From positions 1 to 64,000 of the forward strand of contig CAMDCE010000009.1 in assembly GCA_945889625.1 (NCBI GenBank): a stretch of 64,000 bases of DNA, written 5' to 3'. The position numbers and the translations under genes are program-made. Positions 1 to 8,263 of this stretch are shown here, in pieces; positions within the stretch are counted from its first letter, which is position 1, and each line of letters begins with the position of its first letter. This stretch comes from Asaia bogorensis (GTDB taxonomy: Bacteria > Pseudomonadota > Alphaproteobacteria > Reyranellales > Reyranellaceae). Under the pieces are notes generated by a model. It searched no databases. It had not been told where the DNA came from and was given only the letters and a program-made list of their open reading frames with translations.

Positions 1-30
1 TGGGTCGAAGGCTGGAAGGCGCTGCTCTAA
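1..30 (+). CDS. C-terminal end of a gene cut by the window edge
   Basis: Frame 1 reads WVEGWKALL followed by TAA at 28-30. This is the most protein-like of the three plus-strand frames, and its stop lies exactly against the TAG stop of the convergent adenylate cyclase gene (27-29 on the minus strand), as expected for two converging genes. Only nine residues are visible, so no function can be given, and it could also be chance. Confidence 0.35.
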   Translation, partial: WVEGWKALL

Positions 31-1256
31 GACGGTAGCGTGAAGACTTCGACCGGCTCGGGCACGCCGCGCAGCGCGTGACGGCCGAGCGGCTTCATCG
101 GCAGCTCGCAGGCAGCGTTGAACTCGGCCGACGCACAGACCGGCACACCCAAATCCTTGGTCAAGCCCTCCAGCCGTGCCGCGCGATTGACCGCGGGACC
201 GATGACGGTGAAGTCGAGCCGGTCTTCGGTGCCAATATTGCCGAACGTGACGGGCCCGACATGCAGCCCGATACCGAACCGCAGCGGGTCGTGGCCGCCC
301 GCCGCGCGCGCCTCGTTGGCGGCCTCGATGTCGGTGATGAGCCGGCGTGCCGCGGCCACGGCGTTGCCCGTGACCATGGGCAGGAAGAGCGCGTCCTCGG
401 CCGGGAAATAGCCCATCACGCCGTCACCGATGAATTTCAGGATCTCGCCGCCGTGCGCGCTGAGCGCGTCACCCACCAGCTGCAAGTAGTTGTTCAGCAG
501 TTCGAGCAGATCGGGCGCCGCCATGCGCTCGTTCATCCCGGTGAAGTCGCGCAGGTCGGAGAACCACAGCACGGCGTTGATCTCCTGGCCGTCGCCGCGC
601 TTGATCTGTCCGCCGAGGATCTGCTCGCCGACGACCCGGCCAAGATAGGTCTCGAGCAGGGTCGTCGACAGGCGATTGCCGATGCGACTTTCAATGATCG
701 GCGCCAAATGGTCGATCAGACGGTGAAATTTCTTGATGTCGGAGTCGCGGAAGCCCTCGGGCCGATCGGTCATGAAGGTAAGGGCCGGCGGACGGCCGAA
801 GGCGACGCGCATCGGCGTGGCGTAGTAGTCGGTGCCGCCCGACGCCGCGAGGTCCTGCAGCACCGTGTGGTTCTCCGGGGTGAGCGTGTCGAGACGGTAG
901 CGCACCGGCCGGCGCGTCTCGGCAAGCTCCTGGATCGGGCTGCCGATATAGTCCGGCGTCTGCTCGATGCCGTGCGGCCGGCCGCCTTGCTGCACCTTCT
1001 CGCCCCGTCGCCACTGGATGCCCATGGTGCGCCACTGCGGATGAATGGCCTGCAGGCCGATCGTGAAGCGCGCCAGCGGCGCGCCGGCCGCCACCAGCCG
1101 CCCGGCAAGTTCCTCGACCAGCTTGGCGGCGTCGGCGATCAGCCGACCTTCGCGCACCAGCCAGTCGACGACCGCTTGCAGATCCCAGTCGTCGGCCGCC
1201 GCCGGCTTCTTCAGCGGCGTGACGACAGCCAGGCTATGGTCGGCGCGATCGCTCAT
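27..1256 (-). CDS. class III adenylate/guanylate cyclase
   Basis: A 409-residue soluble protein predicted to make cAMP from ATP. The C-terminal half is a class III cyclase catalytic domain: metal-binding Asp in FSDLRDFT (about D234) and GDGVMGYF (about D278), an adenine-selecting Lys just before it (ILKFIGDG, about K274), the DFT/VIG segment (D348, T350) and transition-state residues in NRAARLE (N357, R361). The set points to ATP rather than GTP as substrate. The N-terminal 220 residues have no membrane segment and may be a GAF-like sensor, but I cannot name the ligand. I chose ATG 1256; an extension to 1295 adds 13 residues of unlike composition. It stands alone, 62 bp downstream of the thiolase gene on the same strand. 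Confidence 0.85.
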   Translation of the reverse strand: MSDRADHSLAVVTPLKKPAAADDWDLQAVVDWLVREGRLIADAAKLVEELAGRLVAAGAPLARFTIGLQAIHPQWRTMGIQWRRGEKVQQGGRPHGIEQTPDYIGSPIQELAETRRPVRYRLDTLTPENHTVLQDLAASGGTDYYATPMRVAFGRPPALTFMTDRPEGFRDSDIKKFHRLIDHLAPIIESRIGNRLSTTLLETYLGRVVGEQILGGQIKRGDGQEINAVLWFSDLRDFTGMNERMAAPDLLELLNNYLQLVGDALSAHGGEILKFIGDGVMGYFPAEDALFLPMVTGNAVAAARRLITDIEAANEARAAGGHDPLRFGIGLHVGPVTFGNIGTEDRLDFTVIGPAVNRAARLEGLTKDLGVPVCASAEFNAACELPMKPLGRHALRGVPEPVEVFTLPS

Positions 1257-1318
1257 GACAGCACAACCATATTGGTCGCCAGCGCGGGCTTTCAAGCAGC
1301 GTCGCGCTGCAACTGCGA

Positions 1319-2569
1319 TCAGCCTCGCTGCAGGATCACGACCGAGGCCACGGCCTCTTCCATGCCGATGACGCCGCCGCCGTTTTCGGCGAGTGCCACC
1401 TCCGCACCCTTGACCTGACGCTGGCCCGCCTCGCCGCGCAGTTGCGTGGCGAGCTCGGCCAGCATCGACAGGCCAGTGGCGCCGACGGGATGGCCCTTAG
1501 AGACGAGACCGCCCGAAGTGTTGACCGGCAGCCTGCCGCCCGGACCGGTGGCGCCCGAACCCACGAACTTGCCGCCCTCGCCCTCGGGGCAGAAGCGCAG
1601 CATCTCGCTCTGATAGATCTCGCAGAAGCTGGTGGCGTCGTGCACTTCGGCGACGTCGATGTCCTCCGGCCCCAGCCCCGCCATCTTGTAGGCCTTGTCG
1701 GCGGCAGCGCGCGTCAGGCCGGGCTGATCGAGCTCGCGGTACATGCCGCCGGAGAAACCGACGCCGGCGATCCGGATCGCGCGCTCCTGCACGTTCTTGG
1801 GCAGCTTCTCGAGATATTCCTTGGAGCACACGAGTGCGGCGGCCGCGCCATCGCCGATCGGCGCGCACATGGCGCGGGTCAGCGGGTAGGACACCGGCCG
1901 GTCCTGTAGCACCGCTTCGGTCGTCATCTGGAAGCGGTACTGCGCCTTCTCGTTGAGCGCGCCGTAATTGTGGTTCTTGGCGGCACCGGTCGCAATCTGC
2001 TCCTGGGTCGTGCCGTACTTCCACATGTGCCACTTGGCCTGCATGGCGTAGGTATCCATGAAGATGGTGCGGTCGTCGCCCGGCGCGAATTTCGAGCCGA
2101 CCAGCTCGCCCACGCGATTCATTTCCGCGACCAGCCGGTCATGCTGGCTGGTGATGTAGCCCTGGTTGAACAGGCCGGCCGTGCGCTCCGGCGCATCGGG
2201 GCTGAACAGCTTTTCGATGCCGATGCAGAAGGAGAGCTCGTGCGTGCCGGCCAGCACGTCCTTCCAGGCGCCCATGAAAGCGGTCGAAGCCGTGGCACAG
2301 GCATTCTCGACGTTGAACATCGGCACGCGCTCGGGGAACAGCCCCTCCTCGACCAACGGCTGGAACAGCGCCTGGGCGCGGATCGAGTTCTGGCCCCAGA
2401 AGCCCATGCCGCAATTGCCCAGCCATCCGGCCTCGATGTCGGCGCCGGTCTTCATGCCGGCATCAGCCAGCGTGCCGAGGTAAGCCTCGCGCGCCAGGTC
2501 GCCGAAGCTCATGCCGGGATGCTTCTTGAAGGCGGTGGTGTAGGTGCCGATCACAAAGACGTCGCGCAT
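1319..2569 (-). CDS. thiolase / acetyl-CoA acetyltransferase family (SCP2-thiolase type)
   Basis: A 416-residue thiolase-fold protein, expected to condense or cleave acyl-CoA thioesters in the cytoplasm. The nucleophilic Cys is C91 in NACATAS; H310 (AEVHD) and H360 (GHPVGATG) are the usual catalytic histidines. The second catalytic Cys of classical thiolases (CxG near the C-terminus) is missing: the segment reads ENGGGVIG. That pattern fits the SCP2/lipid-transfer thiolase branch, whose substrates are often unknown. No DUF35/OB-fold partner is adjacent. It starts at ATG 2569, divergent from the FAD dehydrogenase with 82 bp between them. Confidence 0.85.
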   Translation of the reverse strand: MRDVFVIGTYTTAFKKHPGMSFGDLAREAYLGTLADAGMKTGADIEAGWLGNCGMGFWGQNSIRAQALFQPLVEEGLFPERVPMFNVENACATASTAFMGAWKDVLAGTHELSFCIGIEKLFSPDAPERTAGLFNQGYITSQHDRLVAEMNRVGELVGSKFAPGDDRTIFMDTYAMQAKWHMWKYGTTQEQIATGAAKNHNYGALNEKAQYRFQMTTEAVLQDRPVSYPLTRAMCAPIGDGAAAALVCSKEYLEKLPKNVQERAIRIAGVGFSGGMYRELDQPGLTRAAADKAYKMAGLGPEDIDVAEVHDATSFCEIYQSEMLRFCPEGEGGKFVGSGATGPGGRLPVNTSGGLVSKGHPVGATGLSMLAELATQLRGEAGQRQVKGAEVALAENGGGVIGMEEAVASVVILQRG

Positions 2570-2651
2570 GGTGGTTCCTTTGCGGCAGTTCCCTCGGTTG
2601 GCTTTCGCGGCATTTGAGCGTATCCAACCGGCCTACGCTAGGAGAACCGCT

Positions 2652-4067
2652 ATGGCCGCCCCCTTGGCCTCCAAACCCCAAGCCAGAGCCCCCAATGTCG
2701 ACGCCACCATCGCCGAGCTCAGGAAGCTCTATGGCGACCGGTTGAGCACCGCGCACGCCGTGCGCGAGCAGCATGGCAAGGACATTTCATTCCACGAGGC
2801 GCCGCTGCCCGATGCCGTGGTGTTCGCCGAATCGGCGGAAGAAGTGCAGCAGATCGTCCAGCTCTGCGCGCGGCTCAAGACCCCGATCATCGCCTTCGGC
2901 ACCGGAACCTCGCTGGAAGGCCATATCAGCGCGCCCAACGGCGGCATCTCGCTCGATGTCAGCCGCATGAACAAGGTGCTGCAGGTGAACGAGGCCGACC
3001 TCGACGTGGTGGTCCAGCCCGGCGTCACGCGCAAGCAGCTCAACGAATACATCCGCGCCACCGGCCTGTTCTTTCCGATCGATCCCGGCGCCGACGCCTC
3101 GCTGGGCGGCATGGCGAGCACGCGCGCCTCGGGCACCAATGCCGTGCGCTACGGCACCATGCGCGAGAACGTACTGGCGCTGCAGGTCGTGACCGCCGAC
3201 GGCCGCCTGATGCGGCTCGGCCGCCGCTCGCGCAAGTCGAGCGCGGGCTACGACCTGGTGAAGCTGTTCGTGGGCTCGGAGGGCACACTCGGCATCATCA
3301 CCGAGGTCACGCTCCGGCTCTACGGCATGCCCGAATCGATGGTCTCGGCAACCTGCGCCTTCGATTCTCTGGAAGGCGCGGTCAATACGGTGATCCAGAC
3401 CATCCAGTCCGGCATTCCGGTGGCGCGTATCGAGCTGATGGACACCTACACGGTCGACACCGTGAACAAATACTCCAAGCTCAGCCTGCCCGCCAAGAAC
3501 TTGCTGCTACTGGAGTTCCACGGCACCGAGGCCGGGACCAAGGAACAGGCCGAGATGGTGCAGGCGATCGCAGCCGACCATGGCGGCGGCGACTTCGCCT
3601 GGACCAGCCAGGCCGAGGAACGGACCAGGATGTGGCAGGCCCGCCATGACGCCGCTTGGGCTGCCAAGGCCGCCAAGCCCGGCTGGGGCATGTGGGCGAC
3701 CGACGTCTGCGTGCCGATCTCCAAGCTCGCCGAATGCATCCTCGAGACGCAGAAGGACATCGTGAAGAACGACCTCTATGCGCCGATCGTGGGCCATGTC
3801 GGCGACGGCAACTTCCATCTCACCATGATGGTCGATCCCGACGATCCGACCTACCTGAAGCGCGCCGAAGCGCTCAACGACCGTATGGTGTCGCGCGCCC
3901 TGGCGCTCGGCGGCACCTGCACCGGCGAGCACGGCGTCGGCACCGGCAAGATCAAGTTCCTCTACGAGGAGCACGGCGAAGCGATGTCGCTGATGCGCTC
4001 GATCAAGAAGGCGCTCGACCCGGACAACATCATGAACCCGGGCAAGATCATCGGGCCGATCAACTGA
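2652..4067 (+). CDS. FAD-linked D-lactate/glycolate dehydrogenase (GlcD/Dld family)
   Basis: A 471-residue flavoprotein that oxidises a D-2-hydroxy acid such as D-lactate or glycolate to the 2-keto acid. The N-terminal PCMH-type FAD domain (about residues 50-225) has FGTGTSLEGH and the Gly-rich LGGMASTRASG segment. The C-terminal cap domain (about 225-468) carries GHVGDGNFH and CTGEHGVGTGK, diagnostic for the GlcD/D-LDH cytochrome group. I chose ATG 2652, preceded by AGGAG, over a longer frame starting at 2544. No glcE or glcF lies beside it, so a single-subunit D-lactate dehydrogenase (cytochrome) is more likely than glycolate oxidase. Confidence 0.88.
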   Translation: MAAPLASKPQARAPNVDATIAELRKLYGDRLSTAHAVREQHGKDISFHEAPLPDAVVFAESAEEVQQIVQLCARLKTPIIAFGTGTSLEGHISAPNGGISLDVSRMNKVLQVNEADLDVVVQPGVTRKQLNEYIRATGLFFPIDPGADASLGGMASTRASGTNAVRYGTMRENVLALQVVTADGRLMRLGRRSRKSSAGYDLVKLFVGSEGTLGIITEVTLRLYGMPESMVSATCAFDSLEGAVNTVIQTIQSGIPVARIELMDTYTVDTVNKYSKLSLPAKNLLLLEFHGTEAGTKEQAEMVQAIAADHGGGDFAWTSQAEERTRMWQARHDAAWAAKAAKPGWGMWATDVCVPISKLAECILETQKDIVKNDLYAPIVGHVGDGNFHLTMMVDPDDPTYLKRAEALNDRMVSRALALGGTCTGEHGVGTGKIKFLYEEHGEAMSLMRSIKKALDPDNIMNPGKIIGPIN

Positions 4068-4068
4068 G

Positions 4069-4095
4069 GCGCTTCATCGTCATGCGATGAAGCGC
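4069..4095. terminator. hairpin directly after the dehydrogenase stop
   Basis: An 11-bp perfect stem (GCGCTTCATCG at 4069-4079 and its complement at 4085-4095) with a 5-nt loop begins two bases after the TGA. It has no T-run, so termination is inferred from position only. Confidence 0.4.
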
Positions 4096-4162
4096 GTCAT
4101 CCCGAGTAAAGAGAGGGATCTTTCAGGCAACCAAAAGGATCCCTCGCTGCGCTCGGGATGAC
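4096..4162. repeat. GTCATCCCGAG-type palindromic repeat, copy 1
   Basis: Inverted arms GTCATCCCGAG (4096-4106) and CTCGGGATGAC (4152-4162) with an internal GGATC-containing arm pair. It resembles the copies at 8169-8253 and 13958-14059. All three lie between converging genes. Confidence 0.75.
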
Positions 4163-4173
4163 AGCGCAATAGA

Positions 4174-4199
4174 AAAGGGCCGGCGTTCGCCGGCCCTTT
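4174..4199. terminator. bidirectional intrinsic terminator
   Basis: A perfect 12-bp inverted repeat (AAAGGGCCGGCG and its complement, TT at the centre) with A-rich and T-rich ends on opposite sides. It lies between the convergent dehydrogenase and RidA genes and can serve both strands. Confidence 0.75.
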
Positions 4200-4217
4200 G
4201 CATTCATTCGTGCGCTG

Positions 4218-4565
4218 TCACTTTGCGGCCTGAACCATGATCTCGACCTTGAGGGCGGGATTGGCGAGCTTGGCTTCGACCGTGGCGCGGGCCGGCGAGT
4301 TGCCGGGCGCCACCCAGGCATCCCACACTTCGTTCATCTGTCCCCAGGTGCCGATGTCGGTCAGCCAGATATTGGCCGACAGGATCTTCGACTTGTCGGT
4401 GCCGGCTTCCTTCAGGAACTTGTCGATCTTGTCGAGGATCTGCTTGGTCTGGCCCTTGACGTCGGCCTTGGCATCGTCGGCGGTAAGGCCGGCGAGATAG
4501 ACCGTGTCGCCATGGACGACCGCGCTCGACATGCGGGGACCGGCGTTAATGCGCTTGACGCTCAT
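4218..4565 (-). CDS. RidA family protein (paralogue 1)
   Basis: A 115-residue RidA/YjgF-type protein; family members hydrolyse reactive enamine/imine intermediates to keto acids and ammonia and act as trimers. The substrate-binding Arg lies in SPARATVEAKL, and the C-terminus reads EIMVQAA. I start it at ATG 4565; the open frame runs on to 4952, but that extension overlaps the NIPSNAP gene and is unlike the family. It is clearly related to the RidA protein at 5561-5911 (shared SDKSKIL/TDKSKIL, VWDAWV, PARATV), so the two look like an old local duplication with two other genes between them. Confidence 0.9.
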   Translation of the reverse strand: MSVKRINAGPRMSSAVVHGDTVYLAGLTADDAKADVKGQTKQILDKIDKFLKEAGTDKSKILSANIWLTDIGTWGQMNEVWDAWVAPGNSPARATVEAKLANPALKVEIMVQAAK

Positions 4566-4631
4566 CGTCTTCTCCTTCTCCTTGAAAATCGAAGCGGCGG
4601 ACCTTAGCACGACATAAGCAGGAGGAAACAC

Positions 4632-4958
4632 ATGGCACTCTACGAACTTCGCACCTACACGCTCTACGTCGGCAAGATGGCCGAGGCGGTGAAGCTCTAC
4701 CAGCAGTTCGGCTTCCCGGCCCTCGACAAGGGCGGCCACGCGAAACACCTCGTCGGCTACTTCCAGGGCGATACCGGCACGATCAACCAGCTCGTTCATC
4801 TCTGGAAATTCGAGGACGATGCCGCACGGCGCGCCCATTGGGCGGCGGTGTTCGCCAACAAGGACTTCACCGAAGGCTTCGCTGCCAAGTTCCGGCCGCT
4901 GGTGATGACGCAGGAAGTGAAGCTCCTGCACGCCGCCCCGTGGGGGCCGCATCCCTAG
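4632..4958 (+). CDS. NIPSNAP family protein
   Basis: A 108-residue protein of the NIPSNAP ferredoxin-like fold, recognised by the opening YELRTYTL, the central HLVGYFQ segment and VHLWKFEDDAARRAHW. The biochemical role is unsettled; bacterial members often sit in catabolic clusters. ATG 4632 has AGGAGG 7 nt upstream. The gene is divergent from RidA-1 (66 bp apart). Its 3' end touches a palindromic repeat shared with two other places in the window. Confidence 0.85.
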   Translation: MALYELRTYTLYVGKMAEAVKLYQQFGFPALDKGGHAKHLVGYFQGDTGTINQLVHLWKFEDDAARRAHWAAVFANKDFTEGFAAKFRPLVMTQEVKLLHAAPWGPHP

Positions 4959-5077
4959 AGCGGCCTCCGCTCAAACGGAAACGCAATGCACGAAGCATCT
5001 CCTTTGATGGCGTAATCCGTCCAGTTGATCGCGGCGCGTTTACGCGCCTCAGCAGGACGGATTACGCTTTAGAGCGG
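4955..5077. repeat. CTAGAGC-bounded palindromic repeat, copy A
   Basis: Core arms GCGTAATCCGTCC (5010-5022) and its complement (5055-5067) enclose a second stem GGCGCGT/ACGCGCC (5033-5048). The left flank carries CGAAGCATCTCCTTTGATGG, matching the CGAAGCGTTTCCTTCAATGG flank of copy B. The outer ends are CTAGAGCGG and, in complement, CCGCTCTAA, so the element overlaps the last codons of the NIPSNAP and cupin genes. Confidence 0.75.
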
Positions 5078-5521
5078 ATTGGGACCGAGCACTTCCCAGC
5101 CGCACTCCCCAAGCCGCTTCTTGAGCTCGCCTTCGCCCGGTCGCTCGAGCATCCCTTCGACGAAGCGGCCGGCGCTCGCCGGAGTATAGAGGAACACGAC
5201 GCAGCCCGGTTGGTTGCCGCTGTTTTTCCAGGCGTGCGGGACGTTGCGCGGCAGGAAGGCGCAGGTGCCCGGCCCGCCGGTCGTCACCTCGTCGCCGATC
5301 TTGAACGTGAACTCTCCTTCGAGCACCCAGGCGACCTCATCGCTGTCACGGTGCAGATGGAGCCAGCTGTTCTTGGATCCGGCCGGTACCGTCTGCTCGA
5401 ACAGGGTGACGCTCTGGCCGGTCTCGCGACCGAACAGCTTCATCGACATGCCCTGGCCCGACGATTCCCTGAGATGCTGTCCACCGCCTGCGGGTACGAT
5501 GACCCCTTTGCTCGTGGTCAC
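5069..5521 (-). CDS. cupin-domain protein
   Basis: A 150-residue single-domain cupin. Metal-binding motif 1 is HLHRDSDEVAWVLEGEF and motif 2 is FLPRNVPHAW, giving the 3-His/1-Glu set usual for a metal-binding cupin; the substrate cannot be told. I chose GTG 5521 because AGGAGGAGG lies 5 nt upstream; the longer frame begins with TTG at 5545 and would place that ribosome site inside the gene. The last codons (GPNPL, TAA) overlap palindromic repeat copy A. It follows RidA-2 on the same strand with 39 bp between, so the two are probably co-transcribed. Confidence 0.8.
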   Translation of the reverse strand: MTTSKGVIVPAGGGQHLRESSGQGMSMKLFGRETGQSVTLFEQTVPAGSKNSWLHLHRDSDEVAWVLEGEFTFKIGDEVTTGGPGTCAFLPRNVPHAWKNSGNQPGCVVFLYTPASAGRFVEGMLERPGEGELKKRLGECGWEVLGPNPL

Positions 5522-5560
5522 GGAGACCTCCTCCTTGCGGACCAAACGAGGGTAGGTCCG

Positions 5561-5911
5561 CTACCGGGCGGCCACAACCATGATCTCAATCTTCATCTTC
5601 GGGTCGTTGAGCCTGGCCTGAACCGTGGCGCGGGCCGGCGTCTGGCCGGGCACCACCCAGGCGTCCCACACCACGTTCATGGCGGCGAAGTCGCCAATGT
5701 CGGCGAGCCAGATCGTGGCCGTCAGGATCTTCGATTTGTCGCTGCCGCCCTTGGCCAGCAGCGAGTCGATCTCGGCCAGCGCCTGCTTCACTTGGCCGAT
5801 GATGTCCTGCGAGGTGTCCTCCGGGATCATGCCCGAGAGGTACATGCGGTCGCCCAGCACGCTGGCTTCGCTCAAACGGAGGCCGGGATCGATTCGCCGG
5901 ATGTCGCTCAT
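5561..5911 (-). CDS. RidA family protein (paralogue 2)
   Basis: A 116-residue RidA/YjgF-type deaminase homologue with the substrate Arg in TPARATVQARL. It is the paralogue of the protein at 4218-4565: both share SDKSKIL or TDKSKIL, IWL-DIG, VWDAWV-PG and a C-terminal EIMV-AA, while the N-termini differ (MSDIRRIDPGLRLSE here). It is the first gene of a probable two-gene unit with the cupin and is divergent from the deacetylase gene (105 bp). Confidence 0.9.
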   Translation of the reverse strand: MSDIRRIDPGLRLSEASVLGDRMYLSGMIPEDTSQDIIGQVKQALAEIDSLLAKGGSDKSKILTATIWLADIGDFAAMNVVWDAWVVPGQTPARATVQARLNDPKMKIEIMVVAAR

Positions 5912-6016
5912 GCTGCAACCCTAAAGGACATTCCGCCCGCCGGCACGCGCTTCCGTTCTCCACGGCCAGCCCATTCGCGATAGAGTTGCCGGTGTGACGG
6001 TGCGTTGAGGTGATCC

Positions 6017-6919
6017 ATGACTGATGAAGAGGCTGGCCGCGTCCGAGACTTCGTGGGCTACGGGCGCAATCCCCCTGACCCGCGATGGCCGGGCGGCGCG
6101 CACGTCGCGGTCAATTTCGTCATCAACTACGAGGAGGGCGGCGAACTCGCCGTGCCGGACGGCGATGCCGCCTCCGAGACCGGCCTGACCGAGGGCTCGA
6201 CCGCCGGCGTCAAGGGTCGCGACCTCGGTGCCGAGAGCATGTTCGAGTATGGCAGCCGCGTCGGCTTCTGGCGCCTGCACCGCATGTTCACCAGGCGCAA
6301 GCTCCCCTGCACGATCTTCGCCATTGCCCGGGCACTCGAGCGCAACCCCGAGGCCTGCGCCGCCATGCGCGAGGCGGACTGGGACGTGGCCGGGCACGGC
6401 TACAAGTGGGAAATCCACGGCAACTTCGCTCCCGACCACGAGCGCAAGCAGATCGAGCTTGCGACGGAGAGCATCGCTCGCACCATCGGCACCCGTCCGC
6501 TGGGCTGGTACAGCCGCTACGCGCCGTCGCTCCACACCCGCAAGATCCTGCTTGAGGCGGGCTACGAATACGACAGCGAGACCTACAACGACGAGCTGCC
6601 CTACTGGGTGAAGGTCGGTGCACGGCGTCAGCTGGTCGTGCCCTATTCGCTGACCCACAACGACGTGCGCTTCGCCCGCATGGGCATGACGTCGGGCGAC
6701 GAATATCTCGCCTACATCAAGAACGCCGTGCAGTGCGTGCTCGAGGAGGATCCGCCGCGCATGCTGAGCTTCGGCCTGCACAACCGCATCATCGCCCACC
6801 CCGGCCGCGCCTTGGGGCTCGCCCGCGTGCTCGACTGGCTGGCGGACCAGCCGCGCGTGTGGCTCACACGCAGGATCGACATCGCGCGACACTGGAAGAG
6901 GGAGCATCCTGCACCATGA
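6017..6919 (+). CDS. PuuE-like polysaccharide deacetylase family protein (cyclic-amide hydrolase candidate)
   Basis: A 300-residue NodB-fold hydrolase of the allantoinase PuuE/chitin deacetylase branch. Diagnostic segments are FVINYEEGGE near the start, ESMFEYGSRVGFWRL, the AGHGYKWEIH block, GWYSRYAPS and a C-terminal HNRIIAHPGRALGL. Known PuuE proteins hydrolyse allantoin without added metal; the substrate here is open. Its TGA overlaps the ATG of the CaiB CoA-transferase (6916-6919), so the two are translationally coupled. A second homologue lies at 39893-40816 and is likewise coupled to a CoA-activating enzyme. Confidence 0.85.
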   Translation: MTDEEAGRVRDFVGYGRNPPDPRWPGGAHVAVNFVINYEEGGELAVPDGDAASETGLTEGSTAGVKGRDLGAESMFEYGSRVGFWRLHRMFTRRKLPCTIFAIARALERNPEACAAMREADWDVAGHGYKWEIHGNFAPDHERKQIELATESIARTIGTRPLGWYSRYAPSLHTRKILLEAGYEYDSETYNDELPYWVKVGARRQLVVPYSLTHNDVRFARMGMTSGDEYLAYIKNAVQCVLEEDPPRMLSFGLHNRIIAHPGRALGLARVLDWLADQPRVWLTRRIDIARHWKREHPAP

Positions 6920-8148
6920 CCATTCGCCGCCCGCCCATTCAACGGCCATTGGACGGGATGCTCGTGCTCGACCTTGGGCAGATCTACAACGGCCCCTACT
7001 GCGGCCTGCAGCTCGCCTTCATGGGCGCCCGCGTGCTCAAGATCGAGCCGCCCGAGGGCGACGTCGTGCGCCGCCGCAAGCGCGAGGTCGAGCCCTATCC
7101 GCTGGTCATGCTGAACTCCAACAAGGAGTCCGTGGTGCTCGATCTCAAGCAGCCCCGCGGCAAGCAGATCCTGCTCGAGCTCGTCGCCAAGGCCGACGTG
7201 CTGATCGAGAACTTCGCCGCCGGCGTCATGGATCGCCTCGGCCTCGGCTGGGAGGTGCTGCACAAGCTCAATCCCCGCCTGGTCTATGGCGGCAGCTCCG
7301 GCTTCGGCCTCGACGGGCCCTATCGCGATCTCGCCGCCATGGACGTCACCATCCAGGCGATGAGCGGCATCACCAATGCCACCGGCGATGCCGACGGGCC
7401 GCCGACCAAGGCGGGCGCCGCCGTCTGCGACTTTCTGGCGGGCATCCATCTCTGCGCCGGAATCCTGGGAGCCCTGGTGCAGCGCGAGCGCACCGGCGAG
7501 GGCCAGCGCGTCGAGGTTGCCATGCACGAGGCGGCCGTGATCGCGCTCGCCTCGGCCATGGGCGCCGTGATGGATGGCGACACCAGCGTGCCCGACCGCA
7601 CCGGCAACCGCCATCCGGCATTGGCCATGGCGCCGTACAACACCTACCCGTGCACCGACGGCTACGTCGCGATCTTCACCTCGGCCGAGCGACACTGGCA
7701 TTCGATGTGCCGGATGTTGGGCCGCCCCGAACTGCTCGACGATCCGGACTTCTCCAGCACGATCGGCAGGGCCAAGCGCATGGCGGAGGTCGACGACATG
7801 GTCGGCGCCTGGACGATCACCCGCTCGAAGGACGAGGTACTGAAGCTCCTCAACGAGGCGCACGTACCCTGCGCGCCGGTCAAGACGGCGCGCGAGGTGG
7901 CGTACGATCCCCATCTCGAGGCGCGCGGCTTCTGGGTCGACATCGTCCATCCGCGGCGCGGGCCCACGCGCGTGCCGATCTCGCCGATCCGGCTCCACAC
8001 CGGCGGCAAGTCGGAAATCCGCAGCCCCGCGCCGATGCTCGGCCAGCACACCGAAGCCGTGCTCGCCGAGATGCTGGGCCTCGCGGCCGACGAACTCGCG
8101 CGCCTGCGCGACGCGGGCGTCACAACGCCGGTGACAGAGAAGGCCTAG
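6916..8148 (+). CDS. CaiB/BaiF family (class III) CoA-transferase
   Basis: A 410-residue class III CoA-transferase, moving CoA between carboxylic acids. The N-terminal YNGPYCGLQLAFMGARVLKI and IEPPEGD are the family signature, the catalytic Asp is expected in LAAMDVTIQAMSG, and GERKGEGQ-like CoA-binding is represented by RTGEGQRVEVAMHE. ATG 6916 overlaps the upstream deacetylase stop; a longer in-frame opening from 6733 lies wholly inside that gene and is rejected. The pairing suggests that the acid released by the upstream hydrolase is the CoA acceptor; this is inference. Confidence 0.88.
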   Translation: MTIRRPPIQRPLDGMLVLDLGQIYNGPYCGLQLAFMGARVLKIEPPEGDVVRRRKREVEPYPLVMLNSNKESVVLDLKQPRGKQILLELVAKADVLIENFAAGVMDRLGLGWEVLHKLNPRLVYGGSSGFGLDGPYRDLAAMDVTIQAMSGITNATGDADGPPTKAGAAVCDFLAGIHLCAGILGALVQRERTGEGQRVEVAMHEAAVIALASAMGAVMDGDTSVPDRTGNRHPALAMAPYNTYPCTDGYVAIFTSAERHWHSMCRMLGRPELLDDPDFSSTIGRAKRMAEVDDMVGAWTITRSKDEVLKLLNEAHVPCAPVKTAREVAYDPHLEARGFWVDIVHPRRGPTRVPISPIRLHTGGKSEIRSPAPMLGQHTEAVLAEMLGLAADELARLRDAGVTTPVTEKA

Positions 8149-8168
8149 GCGGAAAACACGAAGAGATT

Positions 8169-8253
8169 GTCATCCTGAGCGAAGCGAAGGATCTCACGTC
8201 TGCAACGGAATTGCCGATCGTTCCGCTAGGTCCTTCGCTTCGCTCAGGACGAC
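8169..8253. repeat. GTCATCCTGAGC-type palindromic repeat, copy 2
   Basis: Inverted arms of 23 bp at 8169-8191 and 8231-8253 with one mismatch; the left arm starts GTCATCCTGAGCGAAGCGAA. It fills the 115-bp gap between the convergent CaiB and prfC genes and could act as a bidirectional transcription stop. Confidence 0.8.
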
Positions 8254-8263
8254 AAAGGCGAAG

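Noticed and set aside
4566..4952. N-terminal extension of RidA-1
   Set aside because: RidA proteins are about 115-130 residues and the extension overlaps the NIPSNAP gene on the other strand.
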